Source: an uncultured Clostridia bacterium
Lineage (GTDB): Bacteria; Bacillota; Clostridia; Oscillospirales; Ruminococcaceae
Length of the DNA stretch: 49,489 nucleotides
Reading direction: 5' to 3'
Assembly (NCBI GenBank): GCA_947626755.1
Contig: CANQTP010000014.1
Span: 1-49,489, forward strand
Position numbers and translations under genes: made by a program. Below are positions 25,136 through 33,903 of this stretch, one piece after another. A model generated the notes under the pieces. It searched no databases. It was given only the letters and a program-made list of their open reading frames with translations, and had not been told where the DNA came from. Numbering within the stretch: the stretch's first letter is position 1; each line of letters opens with the position of its first letter.

Positions 25136-26182
25136 TACAGTGATGCTTTGTATCCCGCTTTTCATTACCATCTTCCGCAGGAACGGCAGGTACATGAACG
25201 GACATTTCAGCACTTTTATAAGGATTTTTATACGCATTGGAATAATCTTAGCAGAATATTCCTTGTTGGAAGCGCCGTTCAGAAGAACGTCCGAAAGTAT
25301 ACGCGCACTGTTTACCGCGAAACTTATGCCTTCAAGGGAACTGGGACTTATCAGTCCTGCCGCTTCGCCGATAAGGAACGCTCCGTCCCTGCCCGTGCAG
25401 ACGTCAAAGGGCGACTTCGGGCGCAGAACTACGCAGGCTTCGGTTTTTATGGGCGTTCCGAAAACAAATCCGCGGGCTTCGAGACGCTTTTTCTGCTTTT
25501 CAAAATTTTCCCTGCACCTTTCGGGAGCAAACGCTCCGCCGAAAATGAAAATGTTATCTTTTGAAATTGACCATGAACAGCAGTCGCTGGTTTCGGGATC
25601 AAAAATGCAGCTGTAGAACGGGTTGGCGTTCTCCTCGGGAAACCACTGCTGTATGGCGGTGTAACGGCGTATCTTCTTGTTTGGGTAAAGATATTTCCGC
25701 ACTATGGAATTTGCCCCGTCCGCGCCTACTATCTTTTCGGCGGTGAAAATTTCTTCTTTGCCGCCGTTTCCTTTGCACACAAGGCGGAACGTTCCGTCTG
25801 CGGACTTGGAAATTTCCCTGCACTTTCCGAGAAATCTTTCCACACTGTCGGGAATAAGACTTTCAAGCCACAAGTCGAACTTGTGGCGGTCAAGATTCAT
25901 GTAAAAACGCTGATAATGCCGCTCCGCGCCGCTTTTCAGGTCGATGGTGCGGACGGAAAATATCTGCGGGTCCACAAGTATTTCCTTGGGAAGCGTCAGA
26001 TCAAATTCCGCAAAAGCTTTCTGCGCGTCGGGAGAAAGCAGCCCGCCGCAGGTTTTCCTGAAACTGTCCGCAGAATCGGTTTTCCCGTCAATTAACAGCA
26101 CTTTGAAATTTTTCCCGATAAGCCTTGCCAGAGTCGCTCCCGCAGGTCCTCCGCCTATAATTGCTATGTCAAATTTTGTCAT
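25118..26182 (-). CDS. Geranylgeranyl-reductase-like FAD-dependent oxidoreductase
   Basis: This 354-residue flavoprotein has an N-terminal Rossmann FAD motif (Ile-Ile-Gly-Gly-Gly-Pro-Ala-Gly-Ala-Thr, residues ~7-16), the internal Gly-Ala-Asp-Gly-Ala-Asn-Ser motif near 155, and the second FAD-contact Gly-Glu-Ala-Ala-Gly-Leu-Ile-Ser-Pro-Ser near 285. This is the pattern of geranylgeranyl reductase and p-hydroxybenzoate hydroxylase relatives. The cluster Thr-Cys-Gly-Gly-Leu-Leu near residue 45 is typical of the former. It could reduce an isoprenoid or act on an aromatic; the substrate is not readable. AAAGGGGAA lies before the ATG. Its last residues (Arg-Val-Lys-Ser) and TAA stop are written in the TTAACTC-type 7-bp repeat. 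Confidence 0.88.
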   Translation of the reverse strand: MTKFDIAIIGGGPAGATLARLIGKNFKVLLIDGKTDSADSFRKTCGGLLSPDAQKAFAEFDLTLPKEILVDPQIFSVRTIDLKSGAERHYQRFYMNLDRHKFDLWLESLIPDSVERFLGKCREISKSADGTFRLVCKGNGGKEEIFTAEKIVGADGANSIVRKYLYPNKKIRRYTAIQQWFPEENANPFYSCIFDPETSDCCSWSISKDNIFIFGGAFAPERCRENFEKQKKRLEARGFVFGTPIKTEACVVLRPKSPFDVCTGRDGAFLIGEAAGLISPSSLEGISFAVNSARILSDVLLNGASNKEYSAKIIPMRIKILIKVLKCPFMYLPFLRKMVMKSGIQSITVKRVKS

Positions 26183-26554
26183 AAAAATTCCCCTTTAAAG
26201 TAATTTCTTCAAAATATATGAAACGCTTCTGTCTGTTTGCGGCAAAAGAATATCCCGGCAATAAGCGGAATATATTTATCCATATAGAGAATAATACTTG
26301 TCCGTGATTTTCCAGAAAATTTTGCACAATACATAAAGTATAGCATAATTTTGCGGAAAATGGAATTGCCGCGGGTGAGTTTTGTATGAAATGCACAACA
26401 AAAGTGCTGAACGCTTGTTATAAATTTTTATAGCATTTTGTCGGAATATATGTTATAATGTTTATATGACTGTATATCGTGTGTAAACACTTCAAAAGGC
26501 TTATATACGGTGGCGCAACGCTCGAACAGTATAATTTTTTGAGGAGGTTCTATA
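26183..26554. promoter_or_regulatory. Divergent control region of flavoprotein and hydrogenase operons
   Basis: No gene lies in these 372 bases. For the hydrogenase operon there is an extended -10 box TGTTATAAT ending at 26459 with a poor -35. An imperfect inverted repeat at 26415-26435 (TTGTTATAA ... TTTATAGCA) overlaps the expected -35 and resembles a Rex redox-repressor site. The transcript would have a leader of about 90 bases ending in GAGGAGG. For the flavoprotein the best -10 is TATACT at 26337-26342 on the minus strand, with only a weak -35. Confidence 0.5.
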
Positions 26555-27046
26555 ATGTCTACAATTTCATCCGTTCCTTTCGCCGGTACTCCCGAACAGG
26601 AAAAAAAGCTTCGCGAAATAATCGCAAAGCATAAGGAAGAAAAAGGCTGCCTGATGCCTATCCTTCAGCAGGCTCAGGAGGTTTACGGCTATCTTCCTAT
26701 CGAAGTGCAGAAGATAATCGCTGCCGAAACAGGTTATCCGCTGGAGAAAATTTACGGTATAGTTACTTTCTATGCACAGTTCGCTCTTAATCCTAAGGGC
26801 AAATACAGAATTTCCGTCTGTCTCGGAACTGCCTGCTATGTTAAAGGAAGCGGCGATATTTACAACAAACTTATCGAAAAGCTGGGCATTGAAGGCGGAG
26901 GCTGTACTCCCGATGGAAAATTCTCCCTTGAGGCTTGCCGCTGCATAGGCGCGTGCGGACTTGCTCCCGTTCTCACAGTCAACGATGACGTTTTCGGCAG
27001 ATTGACCGTGGACGATGTTGACAAGATACTTTCACAATACGATTGA
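26555..27046 (+). CDS. hydC: Bifurcating [FeFe] hydrogenase, NuoE-like subunit
   Basis: This 163-residue protein has the thioredoxin-like [2Fe-2S] ferredoxin fold of NuoE, the 24-kDa subunit of complex I. Its cluster ligands are Cys-Leu-Gly-Thr-Ala-Cys (near residue 87) and Cys-Arg-Cys-Ile-Gly-Ala-Cys (near 130). In trimeric electron-bifurcating hydrogenases HydC passes electrons between the flavin subunit and the hydrogenase. GAGGAGG lies before the ATG. It is the first gene of the hydC-hydB-hydA operon, with 89 bases to hydB. It is cytoplasmic, and there are no membrane-subunit genes nearby, so this is a soluble enzyme rather than complex I. Confidence 0.95.
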   Translation: MSTISSVPFAGTPEQEKKLREIIAKHKEEKGCLMPILQQAQEVYGYLPIEVQKIIAAETGYPLEKIYGIVTFYAQFALNPKGKYRISVCLGTACYVKGSGDIYNKLIEKLGIEGGGCTPDGKFSLEACRCIGACGLAPVLTVNDDVFGRLTVDDVDKILSQYD

Positions 27047-27135
27047 TTCCCCCGGAAATTACCTTTATCCCGATCTGTCCGATACTTTCGGAAAGGGGAA
27101 AATAAAAATAAAATACTCAAGGAGGAAAATTACCA

Positions 27136-29022
27136 ATGAAAAAATCACTGGAAGAGCTTATGAAAATAGGCGCTGACATGAAAGAAAAACTGGGTATCCG
27201 CGACGAGAAAAACGCGAACGGTACCATTACAAAGCGTCACGTTCTGGTGTGCGGCGGTACAGGCTGTACTTCATCAGGAAGCACTAAGATAATCGACAAA
27301 CTGAATGAGGAGATCAAGAAGAACGGCATCGAGGACAAAGTCGAAGTAGTAAGAACAGGCTGCTTCGGTCTCTGCGCTCTCGGTCCTATCATGATCGTTT
27401 ACCCCGAAGGATCTTTCTATTCCATGGTAAAGGAAGAAGAGATCGAGGAGATCGTTGCCGAACACCTCAAAAACGGCAATATCGTTAAAAAATACCTCTA
27501 CAAAGAGACCGTTATGGACGACGGCAGCATCAAGTCGCTCCATGAGACAAACTTCTATAAGAAACAGCACCGCGTTGCTCTCAGAAACTGCGGTAATATA
27601 GATCCCGAAAACATTGACGAGTACCTTGGAACAGACGGTTACAAGGCTCTGGAAAAAGTTCTGAAGGAAATGACTCCGGAAGAAGTTATCCGGACTATCC
27701 TTGATTCAGGTCTCCGCGGACGCGGCGGCGGCGGATTCCCCACAGGTCAGAAGTGGAAACTGGCAAGAAACATTGTTCCCAATGCGGATCAGAAATACGT
27801 TTGCTGTAACGCCGACGAAGGCGACCCGGGCGCATTCATGGATCGTTCCGTTCTGGAAGGCGACCCCCATGTTGTTCTTGAAGCTATGGCTATCGCAGGT
27901 TTTGCTATCGGCGCAAATCAGGGCTACATATATGTTCGTGCAGAATATCCTATAGCTATCCACCGTCTGGAAATTGCCATCGGACAGGCAAGAGATTACG
28001 GTCTGCTGGGCAAGGATATTTTCGGAACAGGCTTTGATTTCGATATCGAACTCCGTCTCGGCGCAGGCGCATTCGTCTGCGGTGAGGAAACAGCGCTTAT
28101 GACTTCTATCGAAGGCAACCGCGGCGAGCCTCGTCCCCGTCCTCCGTTCCCTGCTGAAAAAGGTCTTTACAGCAAGCCTACTATTCTTAATAACGTTGAA
28201 ACTTACGCAAACGTTCCGAGGATCATTCTCAACGGCGCAAAGTGGTTCGCCGATATGGGTACGGAAAAATCCAAGGGTACTAAGGTATTCGCTCTCGGCG
28301 GAAAGATCAACAACACAGGTCTGGTTGAAGTTCCTATGGGAACTACCCTCCGCGAAGTTGTTGAGGAGATCGGCGGCGGTATCCCCAACGGCAAGAAGTT
28401 CAAGGCTGCTCAGACAGGCGGACCTTCCGGCGGCTGTATCCCCGCAGAACATTTTGACGTTCAGATCGATTACGATAACCTTATCGCCATCGGTTCCATG
28501 ATGGGTTCCGGCGGACTTATCGTTATGGACGAGGACAACTGTATGGTTGATATTGCGAAATTCTTCCTTGAATTCACAGTTGACGAATCCTGCGGTAAAT
28601 GTACTCCCTGCCGCGTAGGTACAAAGAGACTTCTGGAAATACTCACAAAGATCACCAAGGGTCAGGGTACTCTTGAAGATATAGACAAGATGGAGGAACT
28701 TTGCTATTACATCAAGGCAAATTCTCTCTGCGGTCTGGGTCAGACAGCACCTAACCCCGTTCTTTCAACGCTGAAATTCTTCCGTGACGAATATATCGCT
28801 CACGTTGTTGATAAGAAATGTCCCGCAGGCGTCTGCAAAGACCTGCTCAGCTATGAGATCGATCCCGCCAAGTGCAAAGGCTGCACAGCCTGCGCAAGAG
28901 TTTGTCCCGGCGGAGCTATCGAGGGAACGGTCAAGAATCCTCACGTTATCAACAAGGATAAGTGCCTGAAATGCGGCGCTTGCATTGAGAAATGTAAGTT
29001 CGGCGCAATTTCCAAGAAGTAA
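27136..29022 (+). CDS. hydB: Bifurcating [FeFe] hydrogenase, NuoF-like flavin subunit
   Basis: This 628-residue protein has, in order: an N-terminal thioredoxin-like [2Fe-2S] domain (Cys-x4-Cys near residue 39, Cys-Phe-Gly-Leu-Cys near 75), the NuoF core with the Gly-rich NADH/FMN loop Gly-Arg-Gly-Gly-Gly-Gly-Phe-Pro-Thr-Gly near 197, an SLBB domain, a Cys-Gly-Lys-Cys-Thr-Pro-Cys-Arg-x-Gly [4Fe-4S] site near 485, and a C-terminal pair of [4Fe-4S] ferredoxin motifs (Cys-Lys-Gly-Cys-Thr-Ala-Cys and Cys-Leu-Lys-Cys-Gly-Ala-Cys). It oxidises NADH and couples it to reduced ferredoxin to make hydrogen. AAGGAGG lies upstream; hydA follows after 21 bases. Confidence 0.95.
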   Translation: MKKSLEELMKIGADMKEKLGIRDEKNANGTITKRHVLVCGGTGCTSSGSTKIIDKLNEEIKKNGIEDKVEVVRTGCFGLCALGPIMIVYPEGSFYSMVKEEEIEEIVAEHLKNGNIVKKYLYKETVMDDGSIKSLHETNFYKKQHRVALRNCGNIDPENIDEYLGTDGYKALEKVLKEMTPEEVIRTILDSGLRGRGGGGFPTGQKWKLARNIVPNADQKYVCCNADEGDPGAFMDRSVLEGDPHVVLEAMAIAGFAIGANQGYIYVRAEYPIAIHRLEIAIGQARDYGLLGKDIFGTGFDFDIELRLGAGAFVCGEETALMTSIEGNRGEPRPRPPFPAEKGLYSKPTILNNVETYANVPRIILNGAKWFADMGTEKSKGTKVFALGGKINNTGLVEVPMGTTLREVVEEIGGGIPNGKKFKAAQTGGPSGGCIPAEHFDVQIDYDNLIAIGSMMGSGGLIVMDEDNCMVDIAKFFLEFTVDESCGKCTPCRVGTKRLLEILTKITKGQGTLEDIDKMEELCYYIKANSLCGLGQTAPNPVLSTLKFFRDEYIAHVVDKKCPAGVCKDLLSYEIDPAKCKGCTACARVCPGGAIEGTVKNPHVINKDKCLKCGACIEKCKFGAISKK

Positions 29023-29043
29023 GCCATAGGAGGAATTGAATAG

Positions 29044-30789
29044 ATGGATATGATCAATGTAAAAGTCAACGGCGTTGATGTTTCCGCACCTAAGGGTACT
29101 ACCATCCTTCAGGCTGCGCGCCTTGCAAATGTAGATATTCCCACACTCTGCTACCTCAAAGACATAAACGAGATCGGCGCTTGCCGTATCTGCGTTGTCG
29201 AAGCTGACGAGGGCAGAGGCAAAAGACTGGTAGCTTCCTGCGTTTACCCCATTTCCGAGGGTATGCAGATATTCACAAACACACCTAAAGTTCTGGAATC
29301 CAGAAAGAAAACTCTCCAGCTCATTCTTTCCACTCACGACAAGAAGTGTACTTCCTGCGTAAGAAGCGAAAACTGCGAACTGAAGAAGATGTGCCACGAT
29401 ATGGGCATTGAGGACGAGTTCAAATACGAGGGCGAGAACATTCCTTACGAGATCGACTACTCCGCTGCTCATATGATAAGAGACAACAACAAGTGCGTTC
29501 TCTGCCGCCGCTGCGTTGCAGTATGTAATGCAAATCAGGGTGTCGGCGTTATCGGCGCAAACGAGAGAGGTTTCAAGACACACATCAGCTCCGCATTCGA
29601 GCTTGGTCTTGGTGAAACAAGCTGTATCTCCTGCGGACAGTGTATTTCCGTATGTCCCGTTGGTGCTATCACCGAAAAGGACGACACTGGAAAAGTTCTT
29701 GAAGCAATCGCCGATGAGAAGAAATTCGTTATCGTACAGACCGCTCCCGCAGTCCGCGCAGGTCTGGGCGAAGAATTCGGCTACCCTATGGGAACCAATG
29801 TTGAGGGCAAAATGGCTGCCGCTCTCAGAAGGATCGGCTTCGACAAGGTATTTGACACCGATTTCGGCGCAGATCTTACCATTATGGAAGAAGCAACCGA
29901 GCTTGTTGAGCGCGTTAAGAACGGCGGTAAGCTGCCGATGATAACTTCCTGCTCACCCGGCTGGGTAAAATACTGCGAACACTATTTCCCCGATATGATA
30001 GAGAATCTTTCTTCCTGCAAATCTCCTATGCAGATGTTCGGTGCAACTGCAAAGACCTACTATGCTCAGAAGATGAACATTGATCCCAAGGATATGGTAG
30101 TTGTTGCGGTAATGCCCTGCACAGCGAAGAAATTCGAGATAGGCAGAGACGATCAGAGCGCAGCAGGCGTTCCTGACGTTGATATTTCTATCACAACAAG
30201 AGAACTTGCACGCCTTATCAAGAGATGCGGTATCAAGTTCACCGAACTGCCCGATGAAAAGTTTGACGAACCTTTGGGAATTTCCACAGGCGCAGGCGTT
30301 ATCTTCGGCGCAACAGGCGGCGTTATGGAAGCTGCACTCCGTTCCGCTGTTAAGTTCATCACAGGCGAAGAAGCAGGCAATATCGACTTCACAGAAGTCC
30401 GCGGCACACAAGGTATCAAGGAAGCTTCCTACAAGGTTGGCGATCTTGACGTGAAAGTTGCCGTTGCTTCCGGAACTGCAAATGCAGCAGAACTCCTGAA
30501 AAAAGTTCAGAAGGGCGAAGCAGACTACACATTCATTGAAATTATGGGTTGTCCCGGCGGCTGTGTAAACGGCGGCGGTCAGCCTCAGGTTCCCGCTTCT
30601 GTCCGCAACTTTGAGGACGTAAGAGGTATCCGTGCAAAGGCACTGTACGATCAGGACGCTAAGATGGAACACAGACGTTCACATGAGAATCCTGCAATTC
30701 AGGCACTTTACAAGGAATTCTTCGAGAAGCCCGGCAGCCACAAGGCGCACGAAGTTCTCCACACAAGCTATGTAAAGAGAGGACTTTAA
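29044..30789 (+). CDS. hydA: NADH/ferredoxin-dependent bifurcating [FeFe] hydrogenase catalytic subunit
   Basis: This 581-residue protein has an N-terminal plant-type [2Fe-2S] domain, a His-Cys3 [4Fe-4S] motif (His-Asp-Lys-Lys-Cys-Thr-Ser-Cys near 98), two [4Fe-4S] ferredoxin motifs (near 145-200), and the H-cluster signatures Thr-Ser-Cys-Ser-Pro-Gly-Trp (L1), Met-Pro-Cys-Thr-Ala-Lys-Lys (L2) and Met-Gly-Cys-Pro-Gly-Gly-Cys-Val (L3). The small-subunit domain is fused at the C terminus. L1 has the Cys of the usual TSCCP replaced by Ser; this reading is direct from the codons and marks the Ser-Pro-Gly variant also known in group A hydrogenases of clostridia. Hydrogen production regenerates NAD during fermentation. 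AGGAGG lies 10 bases before the ATG. Confidence 0.95.
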   Translation: MDMINVKVNGVDVSAPKGTTILQAARLANVDIPTLCYLKDINEIGACRICVVEADEGRGKRLVASCVYPISEGMQIFTNTPKVLESRKKTLQLILSTHDKKCTSCVRSENCELKKMCHDMGIEDEFKYEGENIPYEIDYSAAHMIRDNNKCVLCRRCVAVCNANQGVGVIGANERGFKTHISSAFELGLGETSCISCGQCISVCPVGAITEKDDTGKVLEAIADEKKFVIVQTAPAVRAGLGEEFGYPMGTNVEGKMAAALRRIGFDKVFDTDFGADLTIMEEATELVERVKNGGKLPMITSCSPGWVKYCEHYFPDMIENLSSCKSPMQMFGATAKTYYAQKMNIDPKDMVVVAVMPCTAKKFEIGRDDQSAAGVPDVDISITTRELARLIKRCGIKFTELPDEKFDEPLGISTGAGVIFGATGGVMEAALRSAVKFITGEEAGNIDFTEVRGTQGIKEASYKVGDLDVKVAVASGTANAAELLKKVQKGEADYTFIEIMGCPGGCVNGGGQPQVPASVRNFEDVRGIRAKALYDQDAKMEHRRSHENPAIQALYKEFFEKPGSHKAHEVLHTSYVKRGL

Positions 30790-30805
30790 TTGAATTAAAA
30801 GCAAT

Positions 30806-30832
30806 ACCGCCCGTGAGAAATTCACGGGCGGT
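30806..30832 (+). terminator. Terminator of the hydrogenase operon
   Basis: An 11-bp perfect stem ACCGCCCGTGA / TCACGGGCGGT with a 5-base loop, followed by TTTACTTTT, 17 bases after the hydA stop. Confidence 0.85.
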
Positions 30833-30851
30833 TTACTTTTCCGGCAAAACG

Positions 30852-30875
30852 AAAAGACCGCAAAAGCGGTCTTTT
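30852..30875 (-). terminator. Terminator of the aroK operon
   Basis: A perfect 10-bp stem AAAAGACCGC / GCGGTCTTTT with an AAAA loop lies 2 bases beyond the aroK stop on the minus strand. Confidence 0.85.
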
Positions 30876-30877
30876 AA

Positions 30878-31369
30878 TTATAATTCTTTGATTATCCTGT
30901 CTGCAATTTCCTCCGCAGTGCCGTTTCCGACAATTGTAAGAGCCGCATTTTCTTTGTAGATCGGCGCGCGGCTGTCATAAATGAACTCCAATTCTTCCTT
31001 GGTATTGCTCATAACTATGGGACGGTTGTTATCCCCCGAGATCCTGCTGTAACATTCTTCAAACGGAACATCAATATAAACTATAACGCCGTTTTCCGAA
31101 GCTATTGCCGCGTTTTCCTTTTTAAGCATCGCTCCGCCGCCGCAGGCAATTATCCCTTTGCTTTCGGAAAGCTCCCTTATTGCCGCAGTTTCCGCTTCGC
31201 GGAAATATCTTTCCCCTTTTTCCGCAAATATCTGCGGGATCTTCATTTTTTCCCGCTCAACGATATATTCGTCCATATCGTAGAATCCGCAATCAAGCTT
31301 TTCCGCAAGGATCTTGCCCACAGTGGTTTTTCCGCACCCCATAAATCCGCACAGATAAACAGATCTCAT
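30878..31369 (-). CDS. aroK: Shikimate kinase
   Basis: This 163-residue P-loop kinase phosphorylates shikimate in the chorismate pathway. It has Walker A Gly-Phe-Met-Gly-Cys-Gly-Lys-Thr-Thr (residues 8-16), the shikimate-binding Asp pair in Asp-Met-Asp-Glu-Tyr (near 32), Tyr-Phe-Arg-Glu-Ala-Glu (Arg near 57), Cys-Gly-Gly-Gly-Ala (near 78) and the lid Arg in Asn-Asn-Arg-Pro-Ile near 115. The length is normal. It is the last gene of a three-gene run with two unknown genes, 18 bases downstream of the 215-residue one; no other aromatic-pathway gene is adjacent. Confidence 0.94.
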   Translation of the reverse strand: MRSVYLCGFMGCGKTTVGKILAEKLDCGFYDMDEYIVEREKMKIPQIFAEKGERYFREAETAAIRELSESKGIIACGGGAMLKKENAAIASENGVIVYIDVPFEECYSRISGDNNRPIVMSNTKEELEFIYDSRAPIYKENAALTIVGNGTAEEIADRIIKEL

Positions 31370-31387
31370 GATATTTCCCCCTTTTTA

Positions 31388-32035
31388 TCATTCTTCCTCT
31401 TCGGCAGGAAGATCGGCAGTGTATTCAAATATCTTGTTTTTCAGTTCCTCTTCAAGGCAGGAATAGAACATCGCAAACAGCACATCTGAAAATCCGAGAA
31501 GAAACATATTCTTATTGGTGATCTCCGCAAGTGACGGAACACTTGTATAGATGTACGTCTTGAACCAGTCAGCCGTAAAAGGCGGCAAGCGCTTTCCCTT
31601 GCGGACAAGATACTTTGTTTCCAGAAATGTTTCCGAAACCATATCGCGGTAATTATCCGCGCCTTTTTCCATTACAAGATTGTAAAGCCTGTAAAGCTGA
31701 TCGTCCGACATATTATCATCGCTGCAGCGAACGCTTTTAAGAGTCGGTATCCTCACCGCAAGAGAATACACTATCATCGGCAGAACATGATTATACTCAT
31801 CGTTCTGCATTTCGCGGCAGGTCATGTCATCTATCCGCAGACCCAGCACCTGCAATGAATCGGTATCGGTTATATTGTTAAGGACTACCTTGAACGCGTC
31901 CTTTATATTTACGTTATAGAAGTCCTTTTCGGCAATGGAATAGATGTATTTTATTGCATTGTAAAGGCTTACGCCGCCTTTTATTATCGTGTCCGCAAGA
32001 CCGTTGAGAGCGGCTGCTTCATTGATAAAAACCAT
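31388..32035 (-). CDS. Uncharacterised acidic protein
   Basis: This 215-residue protein is not recognised. It is mostly helical by composition, with no signal peptide, membrane helix, Cys cluster or nucleotide-binding motif. It begins Val-Phe-Ile-Asn-Glu-Ala-Ala-Ala-Leu-Asn and ends in an acidic Ala-Glu-Glu-Glu-Glu. It starts 12 bases after the stop of the 571-residue unknown gene and is followed at 18 bases by aroK, so the three share a transcript. The tight pairing with the upstream zinc-binding protein suggests the two work together. Confidence 0.75.
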   Translation of the reverse strand: MVFINEAAALNGLADTIIKGGVSLYNAIKYIYSIAEKDFYNVNIKDAFKVVLNNITDTDSLQVLGLRIDDMTCREMQNDEYNHVLPMIVYSLAVRIPTLKSVRCSDDNMSDDQLYRLYNLVMEKGADNYRDMVSETFLETKYLVRKGKRLPPFTADWFKTYIYTSVPSLAEITNKNMFLLGFSDVLFAMFYSCLEEELKNKIFEYTADLPAEEEE

Positions 32036-32047
32036 TATGAGCCTCCC

Positions 32048-33763
32048 TTAATCATCGTTCTTTTTTCCGTAAGCGTCCTCGCGGGTCAGATGCTCCCACT
32101 GAGGAGCTTTTATCTCCACCTGCTTCTTTTCATGCTTTTCGGGAACGGTCTCCTTGTCCTCATCTTCATGGGCATAGCCTGCCATGAACGCGTCAAAAAG
32201 GCTGTCAAACGTCTGGGGAACGAAAGGTTTTACCTCTACTTTTTCACTTGCAGGAATGACAACGGCTGCTTCTTTTACATCGGAAAGTTCAAGCTGCTCC
32301 GCCTGATCGTTTTTTTGCGTGTCCTTGTGTTCATAGGTCTTTTCAACGGGAGCGTGGACGGTCTTATTTTTAGCGGCAAGCTTCACTTCTTCGCAAAGTC
32401 TGTCGGAATAATCAAGAAATTCTTCAAACTGGCTTATTGTTGCTTCGCCTATTTTGATATTACGCTTCATATTGGAAAGATACTGTGACCATTCGCGGAA
32501 CTCGTTTTCTTCAATGCCGCGTCCTACGCGTTTATACAAAGCATTGTAAAGCTTCTGTCCCCGTTTTTCAAGTTCCTTGGGAACTTTTATTTCCTGTTTT
32601 GGAACATCGGGTACAGAAGCGGGAACAGCCGCTGCGGGAACGGAAGCGGTTTCGGGCAGTTCTTCCGAGACAGCTGTTTCAGCGGCTGCGGAACGCTTCT
32701 CTTCCTCTGCAGATTCACGGGCTTTTACCGCAATGCTTTCGCAGAGTTCTTCGTACTGCTGACGGCAGGTCTTTCCCGAACTGTTCACCCTGTCGCAGCG
32801 GGAGTTATCATCGGCAATATTTTCAATGCTGAAATACTTTCCGCAGTTTTCGCACTTGCGCAGATATATTCCCCGCTTATACATAAGATCAAATTCAAGA
32901 TCTATTGCTGCTTTCAGGCTGTCGGGAAGATAAAGTTCGGAAGGATTTGCCTTTATAGCGGAAATTGCGTAATTCATATCCAGCTCGCCGGGACGAGTCA
33001 TATTCTTGACGTAGGTGTACGCTTCCATGGCAGTCTGATCCTGAATTTTAGAACAGTTCCTGCCTTCCAGCGAGGACATATCCCTTCCCATTGCAAGCGC
33101 GTCAGAAAAACGTCTGTAAATGGATTTTGAAACTTTCCCCACGGCAAATGCAGCGTTCGGCACTGTTGCAGGATTGCAGACCTTTACCGAAGGGAGCGCT
33201 TCGGGCGGACAGCCCAGTTCATTTGCGGCTACCGACAGCGCAAGATCGAAATACTCCTTGCGGACTCTTACAATATCGTCATTGAGAACGGTGTTGCCGT
33301 CCTCGGTGCCAAAGATGAAATCTATCTTATTCCGCGCATATTCCTGCAAACGGACAAGACTTGTCCATCTGTTTGCGGCGCGGCTTGTTTTATATTCGGA
33401 AATACGGCGGAATATCGCCGATTCATACATATTTTTCGGAGAAATGCACCTTGCCCACAGCTCTTCAAGACCTATCCTTTCGCTGTGGCAGATATACTCT
33501 ATTATGCAGTCGGTAACGATCTCGGAATAATCGGTGGAAATGCAGGCTTCGATATACGGGTGAGCCTTGCTGATAACAGATCTTGCGTTTGAGACAAGAT
33601 TCTGCGGGAGTCTGCCTGATTTCCGCGCGGTACGTCCCGCCTCGATACACTGTTCCCAGAAATAGGTAAAGTCGTACTCTGTGAAGTACAGAAGCGTTTT
33701 AGAAATATCTATCTTATAAAAATTATTATTATCGCGAACCGCAAAGCCCACGGTATTTTCCAT
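32048..33763 (-). CDS. Uncharacterised protein with a central Cys4 zinc-finger-like site
   Basis: This 571-residue protein is not securely recognised; it recalls DUF6076-type proteins of clostridia. Residues 1-300 are a helical domain. Near residue 300 a Cys-Glu-Asn-Cys-Gly-Lys-Tyr-Phe, then Cys-Asp-Arg ... Cys-Arg-Gln pattern forms a likely zinc site similar to those in CGNR-like or integrase-like fingers. A low-complexity Ala/Pro/Val/Glu linker follows (about 350-385), then a coiled, Lys/Glu-rich C-terminal part. There is no signal peptide. AAAGGAG precedes the ATG. It is the first gene of the transcript that ends with aroK. Function unknown. Confidence 0.75.
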   Translation of the reverse strand: MENTVGFAVRDNNNFYKIDISKTLLYFTEYDFTYFWEQCIEAGRTARKSGRLPQNLVSNARSVISKAHPYIEACISTDYSEIVTDCIIEYICHSERIGLEELWARCISPKNMYESAIFRRISEYKTSRAANRWTSLVRLQEYARNKIDFIFGTEDGNTVLNDDIVRVRKEYFDLALSVAANELGCPPEALPSVKVCNPATVPNAAFAVGKVSKSIYRRFSDALAMGRDMSSLEGRNCSKIQDQTAMEAYTYVKNMTRPGELDMNYAISAIKANPSELYLPDSLKAAIDLEFDLMYKRGIYLRKCENCGKYFSIENIADDNSRCDRVNSSGKTCRQQYEELCESIAVKARESAEEEKRSAAAETAVSEELPETASVPAAAVPASVPDVPKQEIKVPKELEKRGQKLYNALYKRVGRGIEENEFREWSQYLSNMKRNIKIGEATISQFEEFLDYSDRLCEEVKLAAKNKTVHAPVEKTYEHKDTQKNDQAEQLELSDVKEAAVVIPASEKVEVKPFVPQTFDSLFDAFMAGYAHEDEDKETVPEKHEKKQVEIKAPQWEHLTREDAYGKKNDD

Positions 33764-33828
33764 AAAAAAGCTCCTTTCTCAAAACGTATCCGTCAGAACA
33801 GTATGACCCGCACCGTCGGCTGACCGAC

Positions 33829-33857
33829 AGTTTACCCGTCTGCATAAGTATGTTCAA
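33829..33857 (-). promoter_or_regulatory. Candidate promoter of the unknown-unknown-aroK operon
   Basis: TTGAAC at 33852-33857, 17 bases, TAAACT at 33829-33834 on the minus strand. A small perfect hairpin (GTCGG-CTGA-CCGAC, 33815-33828) follows immediately, in the early leader. Confidence 0.45.
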
Positions 33858-33903
33858 GAACTACGGCTTATATGCCTTCTCCTCAGAAATGCCAAGACAG
33901 TAT

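Noticed and set aside
26460-26554. Riboswitch in the hydrogenase leader
   Set aside because: Only a 3-bp GCG/CGC hairpin and weak pairings are visible; no known riboswitch core can be placed.
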